Shown: positions 9,001-18,121, numbered from the stretch's first letter. The stretch is DNA of 64,000 nt from Bog-257 sp963805985 (GCA_963805985.1 CAWDWG010000012.1:62001-126000), one strand, 5' to 3'. The notes: generated by a model from the letters alone, not told the origin. A program made the numbers and translations.

Positions 9001-9171
9001 AACGCCGCACACGGCGCGCGTCCGCCCTCCGCGAAACGGCCCGACATTGCGCCACTTCATCTCCTTCAGGATCGAAGTGTCGACTTGTTGTGCAGGCAGC
9101 GGAAGCGCGAGATTCGTGACCAGGAAAACTGCAAACGTGAGCGCAATTAAGACGTGCTTCTTCAACATCAA
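6070..9171 (-). CDS. Exported sortilin/BNR beta-propeller protein (glycosidase-like, GH74-type fold)
   Basis: A 1033-residue protein with an N-terminal signal peptide (about residues 1-27, ending near LPAQQ). The body has many Asp-box repeats of the form S-T-D-x-G-x-T-W (for example STDAGATW, STDGGKEW, TSDGGKSW, TTDGGVNW, TRDGGKTW), which build two beta-propellers as in VPS10/sortilin and GH74-like proteins. The C-terminal 250 residues form a separate domain with a coiled, Ala/Lys/Glu-rich region. Such proteins are often annotated as glycosyl hydrolases, but no catalytic residues can be assigned from sequence alone. The protein at 9301-12492 is a full-length paralog encoded divergently, with only 129 bases between the starts. 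Confidence 0.85.
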   Translation of the reverse strand: MMLKKHVLIALTFAVFLVTNLALPLPAQQVDTSILKEMKWRNVGPFRGGRTRAVCGVPSQPNVFYIGVVNGGVWKTTDYGRTWKPLFDQQPTGSIGAVAVAPSDPNIVYVGSGEGLHRPDLSVGDGIYKSTDAGATWTHLGLRDGQQIPKIAVDPKNPNRLFAAVAGHPYGPNAERGIYRSTDGGQSFEKVLYKDENVGGSDVEIDPADPKIVYATLWQAREGPWENGDFNGTGGGIFKSTDGGKEWKQLAGGLPTDIVQAYVTISASSHKRLLAVVATKSGAELYRSEDAGASWSTVTTDSRPKNRIGGGDLPVPAIDPKNPDVVYVTSTVTWKSTDGGKTWTGFRGAPGGDDYQNIWINPNDPSIIALASDQGAIISVNGGQTWSSWYNQPTAQLYHVNADNAFPYRLCSGQQESGSVCISSRGNDGEITFRDWHPVGAEEYGYVVPDPTNPDIVIGGKLTRYDRRTAQAQNILPMPLGGPDFRVIRTQPIAFSPYDTKLMYFAANTLWATSDGGKSWKQVSPDLTRKSFDIPASVGIYRSEPTAQPKQRGVIYALALSTVDPKLMWAGTDDGLIWVTTDGGVNWNNVTPPQLSAWQKVSVIEASHTDPKTAYAAVNTLRLDDLHPHIYRTRDGGKTWTEIISGIPVDENVNSVREDTRRIGLLFAGTERAVYVSFDDGDHWESLRLNMPATSIRDLLIKDDDLAVATHGRGFWILDDITPLRQLEPRVLSERAFLFAAEPALRIHWNSNTDTPLPPDTPAGQNPPDGAIVDYYLSTPAIAPITLEIRTSKGVLQKRISSADPVPPADPELGIPSYWVRPQQQLSTAAGFHRFVMDLHWAPVPGIKPEYPIAAVPGETAPQATSPWIMPGWYSLILKVDGRKYGVPFTIAMDPRVTTSQEDLQKQFDASWVVYEDLLALQPVVEKADAARAQLKALRAKATGAETAKLDELSQKLDAVAGGERRRRRGPHTESLTGTRDSLLQLLTTLQEVDAAPTTQAAEAVPKLHETTSTVIENWKEFETEELGKIGGQ

Positions 9172-9300
9172 TCAATCACCAGTCATTTTCGTAGATGGAT
9201 TGCTTGCAACCAGGACGAACGGCTTACCACCCCATGCCGCAAGCCGACACTGTAATGTAATCTATTCTCACCGATCTTTGCAGGACAGAGGATCTCCGAT

Positions 9301-12300
9301 TTGAGCCATCGTGTAAGACGTATTTCTTCTGCTTTTGTTTTGGCTTTCGCTGCGCTCTCTCTAAACATCTTCGCCGCCGCCCAGACCGTTCCTCCGGCAT
9401 TACTGAGCGGGCTGCAATGGCGCCTTATCGGCCCGTTTCGCGGCGGCCGCGTGGCTTCGGTCACGGGCGTGACCGGCGGCGGAAAGGTCTTTTATTTCGG
9501 CGCGGTTGACGGCGGTGTCTGGAAAACCACCGATGCGGGAGTCACCTGGACGCCCATGTTCGACGGCCAGCCCATCGCTTCCATCGGCGCAATCGCGGTG
9601 GCGCCGTCGAATCCAAACGTGCTCTACGCCGGTACCGGCGAATCCGATATCCGCTCTGCCCTCAGCTCCGGCGACGGCGTCTACAAATCCACCGACGGCG
9701 GACAGACGTGGAAGAACGTTGGCCTGCGCGACTCGCGCCAGATCAGCCGCATCGTCGTCGATCCGAAAAATCCTGACATCGTTTACGTAGGCGCGCTCGG
9801 TCACGCCTACGGACCCAATGCCGAGCGCGGCGTCTTTAAGTCAACCGACGGCGGCTCAACCTGGACGCACGTTCTCGACAAGGGCTCGAACATCGGCGTC
9901 TCCGATCTCGCGATCGCCATCGCCAGTCCTAACATCCTCTTCGCCGGAACCTGGAATGCTCATCGTCCGCCTTGGAGCACATACCCTCCGATCAACGGTC
10001 CCGGTGGCGCCATCTATCGCTCGACTGACAGCGGCGCAACCTGGACACAGCTAACCGGCAACGGCCTCCCTGAAGGCGATTTAGGACGCGTCGGCGTCGC
10101 TGTGTCTCCCGATGGCAAGCGTGTTTACGCCCTGCTCGACGCGGGCAAGAAGTCCGGCCTCTACGGCTCTGACGACGGTGGCAATACCTGGACGCTCGCC
10201 AACAGCGACGCGCGCATCACCAGCCGCGCCTGGTACTTCATGGGCATCACCATCGATCCCAACAATCCCGACGTCGTCTACATGCCCAATATCGCGCTTT
10301 ACAAAACGGAGGACGGCGGCAAGACCATCTCGATTGTGCGCGGCGCGCCCGGCGGCGACGACTATCACCAGCTCTGGGTCGATCCCAAAGATTCCTCGCA
10401 CCTCATCCTCGGCACCGATCAGGGCACGACCATCAGCGTCAATCGCGGCCAGACGTGGTCTACGTGGTACAACCAGCCGACCGCGCAGTTCTATCACGTC
10501 GTCACCGACAATCAATTTCCCTATCACGTCTACGGCGCGCAGCAGGACACCGGCTCCCTCGCCGTGCCCAATCGCACCGATCACGGTCTGATCACCGGTC
10601 GCGACTGGTTCATGGTCGGCGGCGGCGAGAGCGGCTGGCTTGCGCCCGATCCCGGCGATCCCAACATCCTCTACGCCAGTGGCGTTTACGGCAGCGTTGT
10701 GCGCTTCGACATGCGCACTTCGCTCAGCCAGGACATCACGCCCTGGCCGATGCAGAGCTTCGGCAGCGAAATCAATCTGCGCAAGTATCGCGATCCCTGG
10801 ACGCCGGTTCTGGTGCTTTCGCCAGTCGAGAAGAATGCGCTCTATCTCGGCACGCAATACGTGATGAAGACGACCGACGGCGGCTTGCATTGGACCGAGA
10901 TCAGCCCCGATCTGACGGGCGCCGAGCCGAGCGCCGCACTCGAAAGGGAATCCGGCCCGGCCACAGTGCAGAACGCCGAGCAGCGCGGCTTTGGCGTCGT
11001 CTTCAGCATCGCTCCCTCTCCGGTAAAGGCGGACGAAATCTGGGCAGGCAGCGACACCGGTCTGCTGCACCTCACCCGCGACGGTGGCAAGACTTGGCAG
11101 GATGTCACGCCTCCCGGCCTCAGCGATTGGAGCAAGATCTCGATGATCGAAGCCTCGCGCTTTGATCCCGCGGTCGCCTATATAGCCGTCGATCGTCATC
11201 GCCTCGACGATCAAAAGCCCTACCTCTATCGCACGCGCGATTACGGCAAGACATGGCAGCCGATAGTCACCGGCATCGCGGCCAACTCTTACGTCAACGC
11301 AATTCGCGAAGACACGCAGAACAAAGGACTGCTGTTTGCCGGTACTGAGCTCGGAATCTACATCTCGTTCGACGATGGCGATCACTGGCAGCTGCTGCAG
11401 CAAAACCTGCCGGTCACATCCGTGCGCGACATCACGATTCATGGCGACGATCTCGTCATTGCCACCTACGGGCGCTCGTTCTGGATCCTCGATGACATCA
11501 CGCCGCTGCGTCAGATGAGTTCGCAAACGCAAGGAGCGCGGCTCTACAAGCCCACGACCGCCGTTCGCGTCGACAACGATGTTTTCCTCGGCACGCCGCT
11601 TCCGCCGGAAGAGCCAACCGCGAAGAACCCGCCCGATGGCGCGATCATCGACTACTATCTGCCGAACGCTGCGAAATCTCTGACGCTGGAAATCACGGAT
11701 TCCAGCGGCAAACTCGTTCGTCGATACGTAGCCGGAGCGCGCAAAGAACCGCCGCACCCGCCGATGCCGATCGCCGAGCGTTGGATACCCAAGCCAGTTG
11801 TCCTGGAAAACGCCGCCGGCGCGCATCGCTTCGTTTGGGATTTGCGCTGGGGAAGCTCGGGTGCGAATCCGGAAACTGATGACGAGGAAGGCTTCGGCGC
11901 GCCGCGTGGTCCGCGCGCCATCCCCGGTACGTATCAGCTGAAACTTACTGTCGACGGTGCAAGCCTCACCCAGCCGTTGAAGGTCGAGATGGATCCGCGC
12001 TCGCAGATCAGGTCTGCCGAGCTGAGTGAGCAGCTGCGCGTCAGCCTGCAGATCTTCGCCGAAGTGCGGGCCGGCCGCAAGGCGCTGGCCGAGATCGCAG
12101 CAGTCAAAAAGCATCTGACCGAGGTCGAAACGCAGAGCCTGAAGCACCACGGCGAACTGCTCGCCCAGGTGACGGAAATCAACACGATGATCAATAGAAT
12201 CGAGCGCCCGGAGAAGCCTCAAGCGCCAGGCGCGATCGCCGGCCTCGAATCCGCCGCAACCGGTCTGGGAGCGGCCTTGCGGGTGGTCGAAAGCGGAGAT

Positions 12301-12492
12301 CGCACCATCCCTTCACAAGCGATGGAGCTGTATCGAGAATCCAGCAAAGCCGCGAGCGATAGCATCGCGCAGTGGGAGCAGCTGAAGAAGAATCAGCTGT
12401 CGAAGCTGAATGAGGCTTTGCGAAAGGCCGGCATCGCACCGATCCAGATCTCGGAGGTCGAGCACGAAGCGGAATATGAGGTGACGGAATAG
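9301..12492 (+). CDS. Exported sortilin/BNR beta-propeller protein, paralog of the upstream gene
   Basis: A 1063-residue protein starting at TTG 9301, with AGAGG about eight bases upstream; no ATG or GTG codon lies before the signal peptide (LAFAALSLNIFAAAQT). Like its divergent neighbour it has repeated Asp boxes (TTDAGVTW, STDGGQTW, STDGGSTW, STDSGATW, TTDGGLHW, TRDGGKTW), the shared blocks GPFRGGR, APGGDDY and WILDDITPLRQ, and an alpha-helical, Glu/Lys-rich C-terminal region. The two genes share one short intergenic region and so are probably co-regulated. Function unknown: carbohydrate or protein binding in the periplasm or outside the cell is plausible. Glycosidase activity is not demonstrated by any visible motif. 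Confidence 0.85.
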   Translation: MSHRVRRISSAFVLAFAALSLNIFAAAQTVPPALLSGLQWRLIGPFRGGRVASVTGVTGGGKVFYFGAVDGGVWKTTDAGVTWTPMFDGQPIASIGAIAVAPSNPNVLYAGTGESDIRSALSSGDGVYKSTDGGQTWKNVGLRDSRQISRIVVDPKNPDIVYVGALGHAYGPNAERGVFKSTDGGSTWTHVLDKGSNIGVSDLAIAIASPNILFAGTWNAHRPPWSTYPPINGPGGAIYRSTDSGATWTQLTGNGLPEGDLGRVGVAVSPDGKRVYALLDAGKKSGLYGSDDGGNTWTLANSDARITSRAWYFMGITIDPNNPDVVYMPNIALYKTEDGGKTISIVRGAPGGDDYHQLWVDPKDSSHLILGTDQGTTISVNRGQTWSTWYNQPTAQFYHVVTDNQFPYHVYGAQQDTGSLAVPNRTDHGLITGRDWFMVGGGESGWLAPDPGDPNILYASGVYGSVVRFDMRTSLSQDITPWPMQSFGSEINLRKYRDPWTPVLVLSPVEKNALYLGTQYVMKTTDGGLHWTEISPDLTGAEPSAALERESGPATVQNAEQRGFGVVFSIAPSPVKADEIWAGSDTGLLHLTRDGGKTWQDVTPPGLSDWSKISMIEASRFDPAVAYIAVDRHRLDDQKPYLYRTRDYGKTWQPIVTGIAANSYVNAIREDTQNKGLLFAGTELGIYISFDDGDHWQLLQQNLPVTSVRDITIHGDDLVIATYGRSFWILDDITPLRQMSSQTQGARLYKPTTAVRVDNDVFLGTPLPPEEPTAKNPPDGAIIDYYLPNAAKSLTLEITDSSGKLVRRYVAGARKEPPHPPMPIAERWIPKPVVLENAAGAHRFVWDLRWGSSGANPETDDEEGFGAPRGPRAIPGTYQLKLTVDGASLTQPLKVEMDPRSQIRSAELSEQLRVSLQIFAEVRAGRKALAEIAAVKKHLTEVETQSLKHHGELLAQVTEINTMINRIERPEKPQAPGAIAGLESAATGLGAALRVVESGDRTIPSQAMELYRESSKAASDSIAQWEQLKKNQLSKLNEALRKAGIAPIQISEVEHEAEYEVTE

Positions 12493-12550
12493 GGGTTTGA
12501 GGTGCCGGATAAATGATCGGAGCGGATTTCGTAGAGCGGCTTTTGATAGA

Positions 12551-12660
12551 GCTGGCCTTCAGGCCAGCGTCCCAGGCCACTTCCTTCTTTCTGTCATCCC
12601 GACCGAGGGCTTTAGCCCGAGCGGAGGGATCTGCGGTTCGAGCCGCGAAGCGGCGGCACG
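12551..12660. repeat. REP hairpin plus 'gtcatcc...gagggatctgcggtt' dispersed repeat
   Basis: GCTGGCCTTCAGGCCAGC (12551-12568) is a perfect REP-type stem. It is followed by TCATCCCGACCGAGGGCTTTAGCCC...GGAGGGATCTGCGG, a word combination that recurs, in either orientation, near 39375-39415, 41625-41668 and 23300-23340. It lies between the convergent 3' ends of the beta-propeller gene and aroA. Confidence 0.7.
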
Positions 12661-12702
12661 GCTCGCGACACAGTCTACTTAAGCTGGCGTCTCAGCCGCT
12701 AG

Positions 12703-13999
12703 TCACCGCTCGATCAGTTTCTCCAGGTCCTCAAAGAATCCCGGATACGAGATCGCGACGCACTCGGCCCCGTGAATAACGCTGTCGCCTTCGGCACGCA
12801 ACGCGGCGATCGCAAACGCCATCGCGATGCGATGATCGTCATAGCTGTTGATCTCCGCTCCGTGCAGCCGCTGTCCGCCAGGAATACGCCATCCGTTCTC
12901 CGTCTGCTCCACCTGCGCGCCCATGGCTTGAAGATTTTGTGTCACCGCCGTGAGCCGGTCAGACTCCTTCACGCGCAACTCGCCGGCGTCGCGCACTTCC
13001 AACCCTCCGACAGTGAACGGCGCAATCGCCGCCAAAACCGGCAGTTCATCGATCAATAGCGCCGTCAATGCTCCTTCGATCGTCACCTGCCGTCCCCGAC
13101 CGGGAGCGAGCGATATCGTGCCAACCAGCTCGCCGCAGCTTTCCTCGACTCGCAACATCGAGATGCGGCTTCCCATCGCGGTCAAAACGTCCAGCAATGC
13201 AGAGCGAGTTGGATTCAACAGCACACCGTCGATGACCAGATTCGACTCCGGAAAAATCGAAGCCGCACACAGAAAGAACGCCGCCGAAGAAATATCGCCG
13301 GGAACGAAATGTCTCCAGTGGTTTCAGGGTCTGTCCGCCCTGAATCGAAACTGAGTGCTGCGTCCTCTCCACTTCCGCGCCGAATGCCCGCAGCGCGAGT
13401 TCGCCGTGATCCCGCGTGCGCGCCGGTTCGTATACCGCTGTTCTGCCCTCTGCGAGCAGCCCTGCGAACAGCACTGACGTCTTTACCTGCGCGCTCGCCA
13501 CCGCCGGCCGATACTCGATGCCGCGCAGTCTTCCGCCATCAATGCGCAGCGGCGCGCGGTCGCCATTCGCCGCGCTAATCTTCGCTCCCATCTGCGTCAA
13601 AGGTTCGATGATCCTCTTCATCGGCCGCCGCGACAAGGATTCGTCGCCGATCAACTCGCTGCTGAACGGCTGCGCCGCCAGAATTCCCGACAGCATTCGC
13701 ATCGTCGAGCCGGAGTTGCCGCAATCTAGCTGCTTGCTGGGCGCCTCTAGCTGTGCACCGAGCCCGTCGATGGTCACAACTCCCTTGTCGTCACTCGAAA
13801 CCTCGCAGCCAAGCTCTCGCACACATCCCAGAGTGCTGGCGCAATCGGCGCCGGGCGCGAAATTGTCGAAGCGCGATCGTCCCTGCGCCAGCGCGGCCAG
13901 CATGGCGTAGCGATGCGAGATCGATTTATCGCCCGGCACACGCAGGCTTCCCAGAATATTGCCCGCCGGTCGGATCGAAATGGAATCTTTGCTGTTCAT
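12703..13999 (-). pseudogene. aroA: 3-phosphoshikimate 1-carboxyvinyltransferase (EPSP synthase), one frameshift
   Basis: EPSP synthase, the sixth step of the shikimate pathway (shikimate-3-P plus PEP). The N-terminal frame from ATG 13999 has RVPGDKSISHR, LDCGNSGSTMRML and RPMKRIIEPL. The C-terminal half, in another frame, has VPGDISSAAFF, LLNPTRSALLDVL, RVKESDRL and DDHRIAMAFAIA. The switch occurs at 13307-13309 (AAA on the + strand): removing one base joins ETF directly to VPGD and gives 431 residues, the normal length. Both halves are well conserved with no other damage, so a sequencing error or a very recent mutation is more likely than an old pseudogene. The enzyme would be essential for aromatic amino acid synthesis unless a second copy exists. 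Confidence 0.88.
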
Positions 14000-14212
14000 G
14001 CGCCTTTCGTCCGAACTTTAGTTGCCCAGATGATCGACAAATTATTTCTCCGCCGCAAAAAGTAGTCAGCAAACTATTTTCACAAAGACTCATCTCACGT
14101 TGCAGTGCGATGCGAAAAAATGCTCGCACTCAGCGTGGCGCTCTGCAGACCAACCGCAAGGGAGGTCGAAAGGGAACTACACCTCGCGGAACTCAGCGAA
14201 CAGGTGAGTACC

Positions 14213-15226
14213 ATGGTTTCCCGGGCCTCGGTTGTAATGTCGTTCCTCGCAGTTGGTCTGATCGGCTTCGTCAACGCTCAAGTCAATCAAGATCCGAACT
14301 CCCAGTCTGCCACTTCCATAATCGCCGCACTGCAAGGCAAAGTCCTGGCGCCCGATGGCCGCCCGCTCTCCGGAATTCACGTCGAATTAGAGGAAGCCAG
14401 CACCGCCGTTCCCATAACCTCAACCTACACCCAGGCCGACGGCACCTTTGCACTCTACAACATCCCTAAGGGAACCTACGAAGTTGTAGCCGAGTCGGAC
14501 GATGCTCGCGTGAGCGATGATGTCATCCTACAGCCGGAGCGACCGCCCCTCGAACTGCGTTTTGCCGGCAATACCACGAACTATTATTCAGATCCGACCG
14601 TTTCCGTGGCCCAGATTTTGGTTCCCGAGAGTGCGAAGAAGCTCTACCGCAAGGCCTACGCCGCCTTCACGGAAGGTAAGAACGACGAGTCTGAGACGCT
14701 GGTGAACCAGGCTTTGCAGATCGAGCCGCGGTTTGCCGATGCGTTGACTCTGCGCGGGGTACTTGAGATGCAGAAGGCGGACCTGGAAGAGGCGCAGCAG
14801 TACTTAGAGGCGGCGATCCACATCGATCCGTCTTACAGCGCCGCCTATATCGCGCTGGGAGCCGTCTATAACCACGAAGGCCGCTTCGACGATGCGATCC
14901 GCGCCTCGCAACGCGGCGTCTCGCTCTCGCCCCGCTCGTGGCAGGCATACTTCGAAATGGCCAAGGCCTCGGTCTCCAAGGGTATGTATCAGAAGGCGCT
15001 GCAATTTGCCCGGCAAGCGCAGCGACTCGGCGGCAACAGCTTTGCGAGTCTGCACCTGGTGAAGGCCTGCGCGCTCTTCCCCATGAAGCTGTACAAGGAC
15101 GCACGCTACGAAGTCCAGGCTGTTATGACGCGCGAGCCCAAAGGCACCAGCGCCAAGCAAGCTCAAGCCTTGCTCGCCGAGATCGATGCTGCGGAGAGTC
15201 CCATCACGGTCGCCGCCGCCCACTGA
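14213..15226 (+). CDS. Exported carboxypeptidase-regulatory-like domain plus TPR protein
   Basis: The start at ATG 14213 is chosen because AGGTGAG lies at the right distance and the product then begins with a signal peptide (MVSRASVVMSFLAVGLIGFVNA). An upstream in-frame ATG at 14105 would place it internally. Residues about 40-125 form a CarboxypepD_reg-like beta-sandwich (GKVLAPDGRPLSGIHVELE, TQADGTFALYNIPKGTYEVVAE). Residues about 150-320 form at least four TPR units (AYAAFTEGKNDESETLVNQAL, ADALTLRGVLEMQKADLEEA, AAYIALGAVYNHEGRFDDAI). It is probably a periplasmic scaffold or binding protein; partner unknown. It is transcribed divergently from aroA. Confidence 0.82.
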   Translation: MVSRASVVMSFLAVGLIGFVNAQVNQDPNSQSATSIIAALQGKVLAPDGRPLSGIHVELEEASTAVPITSTYTQADGTFALYNIPKGTYEVVAESDDARVSDDVILQPERPPLELRFAGNTTNYYSDPTVSVAQILVPESAKKLYRKAYAAFTEGKNDESETLVNQALQIEPRFADALTLRGVLEMQKADLEEAQQYLEAAIHIDPSYSAAYIALGAVYNHEGRFDDAIRASQRGVSLSPRSWQAYFEMAKASVSKGMYQKALQFARQAQRLGGNSFASLHLVKACALFPMKLYKDARYEVQAVMTREPKGTSAKQAQALLAEIDAAESPITVAAAH

Positions 15227-15311
15227 TCGGGCAGAACCGGCGGCATCTCGGTTGTACACACCCATCCACACGCCTCGCTGGTTATAATCCTGCTTTCGAT
15301 AGGAGGCATTC

Positions 15312-16058
15312 ATGGCAGGCGTGGAAGGGCGAGTTGCGCTGGTTACAGGAGCGTCGCAGGGTATCGGTCGCGCGGTCGCGTTGGTTCTGGCTGAGTCGGG
15401 CGCAAAGGTCGCCTTGTGCGCTCGCAATCAAGAGAAGCTCGATCACCTCGCTGCGGAGATCGGCGACAAAGGCGGGGAAGCCGCGGCATTCAAACTCGAC
15501 GTCAGCAGCGAAGAGGAAATCAAAGCCGTCGCGAAAGCCGTCATCGCACGCTTCGGCAAGATCGATATTCTCGTCAACAATGCCGGCATCACCCGCGATC
15601 AGCTGGTCATGCGCATGAAGCGCGCCGATTGGGACGACGTCATCGCGACCAACCTCACGGCGCCATTCCTGTTGATCCAGGCCGTAATCAGCTCCATGCT
15701 GAAGCAGCGCTGGGGAAGAATCATCAACATCACCAGCATCTTCGGTCAGATCGGGCAGGCCGGCCAGGCGAATTACTCGTCCTCGAAGGCCGGCCTCATC
15801 GGATTGACCATGTCGGTTGCGCGCGAGGTCGGATCGCGTAACATCACCGTCAACGCTGTAGCCCCGGGCTTCATTGAGACCGCGATGACTGAGGTCCTTC
15901 CCGCCGAACTGAAAGAGAACATGCTTAAGAACATTCCTCTGGGACGTTCCGGCAGCGACATGGAGGTCGCGCACGCGGTGAAGTTCCTGGCCTCCGAGGA
16001 AGCGGCTTATGTCACTGGTCACGTCCTGAATGTGAACGGCGGCATCCTCATGGGATAG
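15312..16058 (+). CDS. fabG: 3-oxoacyl-[acyl-carrier-protein] reductase
   Basis: NADPH-dependent reduction of 3-oxoacyl-ACP in type II fatty acid synthesis. A 248-residue classical SDR with the nucleotide motif TGASQGIGR (12-20), NNAG (89-92), and the catalytic Ser142, Tyr155 and Lys159 (ITSIFG, NYSSSKAG), ending in the FabG-typical VTGHVLNVNGGILMG. Start at ATG 15312 with a perfect AGGAGG five bases upstream. The closest family is FabG, but SDR enzymes of this size can also act on other substrates, and no other fab genes are adjacent. Confidence 0.9.
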   Translation: MAGVEGRVALVTGASQGIGRAVALVLAESGAKVALCARNQEKLDHLAAEIGDKGGEAAAFKLDVSSEEEIKAVAKAVIARFGKIDILVNNAGITRDQLVMRMKRADWDDVIATNLTAPFLLIQAVISSMLKQRWGRIINITSIFGQIGQAGQANYSSSKAGLIGLTMSVAREVGSRNITVNAVAPGFIETAMTEVLPAELKENMLKNIPLGRSGSDMEVAHAVKFLASEEAAYVTGHVLNVNGGILMG

Positions 16059-16094
16059 CCGGCGTCGCGGTGATAACTTTCCTATCGGTGCAGT

Positions 16095-16592
16095 GTGTCT
16101 GAAATCGTCGAGGCGACAACTCCGGAACAAATTGAGCAGGTCCGCTACCTGTTCACCGAGTACCGCGCGCAATTGCCGGTGGATTATTGTTTCCCCTCGT
16201 TTGACGCTGAGGTTGCCGGTCTGCCGGGCGAATATTCTCCTCCGCAGGGTCTGCTCCTGCTCGCGACCGTGGTGGGCCAGCCGGTCGGCTGCATAGGCCT
16301 GCGTCCCTTTCCGCGGAAGGGTACCTGTGAGATGAAGCGGCTCTATGTGCGTCCCGCATTTCGCGGCGGCAAGCTGGGAAGGGAATTAGCCGAGCGGCTG
16401 CTGGATGAGGCCCGTCGTCTGGGTTATTCCTCCATGCGGCTCGATTCTTATGCATCGCTGATGCAGTCGGCCATCGCGCTCTATCGCAAGCTCGGGTTCC
16501 GCGAAGTTGGTCCGGAACCGATGGCGCCGGTGGAAGGTTTGGTCTACATGGAGCTGTTGTTGGCAGGTGATGGGACAGCGATCAACAGGTGA
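16095..16592 (+). CDS. GNAT family N-acetyltransferase
   Basis: A 165-residue protein starting at GTG 16095. It shows the GNAT fold: a beta strand with GCIGLRPF, the acetyl-CoA motif A segment EMKRLYVRPAFRGGKLGREL (R/Q-x-x-G-x-G/A type), and a late SAIALYRKLGFREVGP strand-helix typical of motif B. It is probably a small-molecule or protein acetyltransferase; the substrate cannot be read from the sequence. It follows fabG by 36 bases on the same strand and may be co-transcribed. Confidence 0.85.
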   Translation: MSEIVEATTPEQIEQVRYLFTEYRAQLPVDYCFPSFDAEVAGLPGEYSPPQGLLLLATVVGQPVGCIGLRPFPRKGTCEMKRLYVRPAFRGGKLGRELAERLLDEARRLGYSSMRLDSYASLMQSAIALYRKLGFREVGPEPMAPVEGLVYMELLLAGDGTAINR

Positions 16593-16745
16593 GTTCAAGG
16601 ACTTTGCGAGTATGGAACTACCTCGATTTAACACCAACTTAGCTTGTGGATATCGCTGGCGCGAGAATTCACTTGCCAGTCTCCCCGGCAATGGTTACTA
16701 TGCAGTCAACCCCGTGGCCACCCTCTTCCAGGACGCAAACCATCC

Positions 16746-17096
16746 ATGAACATCGGCGAGACCATTCGCAACTTCCGCTTGCAAAAAGGCATGTCGCAGG
16801 GGGACATCGAAAAACGCACCGGCCTGCTGCGCTGTTATCTGTCGCGAGTGGAAAATGGCCACACCATTCCGTCGCTGGATACGCTGGCGCGCATTGCCAC
16901 GGCCATGGATCTCCCCTTGTCCCGATTCTTCAGCGAGGGCAGCAGCGACAATGGCAGCAAGGCTGGCCCACAGCTCGCCGAAGATGAGGTCCGCTTCCTC
17001 ACCCAGATTCGCCGCTATTCGCCCAATCTCAACGACAGCGATCGCAAGCTGGTCATTGCGATGGTGAAGAAGATGGCGGCGACCGCCGGAAAATAA
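16746..17096 (+). CDS. XRE family transcriptional regulator
   Basis: A 116-residue protein starting at ATG 16746; a longer frame from 16644 has no support. Residues 4-62 are a Cro/C1-type helix-turn-helix (GETIRNFRLQKGMSQGDIEK, SRVENGHTIPSLDTLARIA). The rest is a short hydrophilic region ending in a lysine-rich helix (RKLVIAMVKKMAA). The target is unknown. Its stop codon is followed immediately by a possible GTG start of a small membrane protein, so the two probably form one transcript. Confidence 0.85.
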   Translation: MNIGETIRNFRLQKGMSQGDIEKRTGLLRCYLSRVENGHTIPSLDTLARIATAMDLPLSRFFSEGSSDNGSKAGPQLAEDEVRFLTQIRRYSPNLNDSDRKLVIAMVKKMAATAGK

Positions 17097-17120
17097 GTGT
17101 CGGAACGCAGAGAGTCGCAG

Positions 17121-17411
17121 ATGACCCTGCGGCAAGCGCGACTTATCGCCCCTATTGCACACCTGGCAGTCTTCGCATTTATGTGGATTTTGTATTGGTG
17201 TCAGCCACAGGCGCTGCTCAACGGACCTTCGCGATGGCCATTCGCAATACTGTTTCTCGGAGATTTTCCGACTTCAGTAATCGCATTTGGGGCGATGTTC
17301 ACGTCTGAGGCCGCTACACCCTACGCGATTGCCGCATGGGGAATCGTCGGAACGATTCAGTGGTACTTTATCGGGCAGATCTTCATACCGAAACGACTGT
17401 TTACCCACTGA
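17121..17411 (+). CDS. Small membrane protein, unknown function
   Basis: About 96 residues from ATG 17121, with GCAGAGAG upstream; a GTG directly abutting the stop of the XRE gene (17097) would add eight residues. Three hydrophobic segments are visible (APIAHLAVFAFMWILYW, PFAILFLGDFPTSVIAFGAMF, YAIAAWGIVGTIQWYFIGQIF). No family recognised. Tight spacing to the XRE regulator suggests shared transcription. Confidence 0.6.
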   Translation: MTLRQARLIAPIAHLAVFAFMWILYWCQPQALLNGPSRWPFAILFLGDFPTSVIAFGAMFTSEAATPYAIAAWGIVGTIQWYFIGQIFIPKRLFTH

Positions 17412-17464
17412 CAGCTTCTGCGCTCAACCGCAATGCTCCGAAAAAGCCTCTCTGGTGAGAGACC

Positions 17465-18121
17465 TCATGCTGCCGCTTTGTCGATTTCTCCCAGCGCCAG
17501 CACGGCCAGCTCCAGCCTGTCACGCGAGCCCGTCTTCGAGAAGATGCTTTGCAGGTGGCGCTTCACCGTGTTCTCGCTGATGCTGAGATCGGACGCGATA
17601 TCGCGATTCTTCATTCCCCGCGCCACCATATAGGAGATCTGTCGCTCGCGTTCCGAGAGGCGAGTCATCGAGCTGGGCGCAGTCGGCTGGTTGGAGACCA
17701 TGGCATCCAGAACGGTGCGCGCAATCTCGTCGGAAAACGCCAACTCGCCGTCGGCCACCGCTCGAATAGCGACGAAGAGCTTCTGAGGATTGTCTGCTTT
17801 CAGCACCAGACCACGAGCGCCCAGTCGCACGACCTGCACATAATCGTCGCGGCTCTCGGAGCCGGTGAGCACAACGGAAGCCACGCGGCTGCCCGCGTGC
17901 TCCAGCGTGCGCAGCACTTCAAAGCCGTCACTCCCCGGCATGAAGAGGTCCAGCACCAGGACCCGCGGCTTGTGTTGCTGCACGAGTTGCAACGCTTCTT
18001 CGCCATTCGCGGCGGCGCCTACCACATCGAAGTCGGGCTGCGATTGCAGCAATGCGGTCAACGACTCGCGCAGGACGGCGTGATCGTCCGCAATCACAAT
18101 GGCAATGCTATTCGGGTCCAT
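17465..18121 (-). CDS. NarL/FixJ-type response regulator
   Basis: A 218-residue two-component response regulator. The receiver domain (about 5-125) has the acidic pocket Asp12-Asp13, the phospho-acceptor Asp58 in VLVLDLFMPG, a conserved Thr/Ser in VVLTGSES and Lys in VLKADNP. The C-terminal LuxR-type DNA-binding domain is at about 152-212 (LSERERQISYMVARGMKNRD, SENTVKRHLQSIF). No histidine kinase is adjacent; the only kinase here (28731-30500) is 10 kb away and not obviously linked. Confidence 0.92.
   Translation of the reverse strand: MDPNSIAIVIADDHAVLRESLTALLQSQPDFDVVGAAANGEEALQLVQQHKPRVLVLDLFMPGSDGFEVLRTLEHAGSRVASVVLTGSESRDDYVQVVRLGARGLVLKADNPQKLFVAIRAVADGELAFSDEIARTVLDAMVSNQPTAPSSMTRLSERERQISYMVARGMKNRDIASDLSISENTVKRHLQSIFSKTGSRDRLELAVLALGEIDKAAA

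Noticed and set aside
10081..12222. 713-codon open frame on the minus strand
   Set aside because: Fully antisense to the beta-propeller gene; Arg/Asp/Val-rich composition of a G+C-driven shadow frame, no domain.
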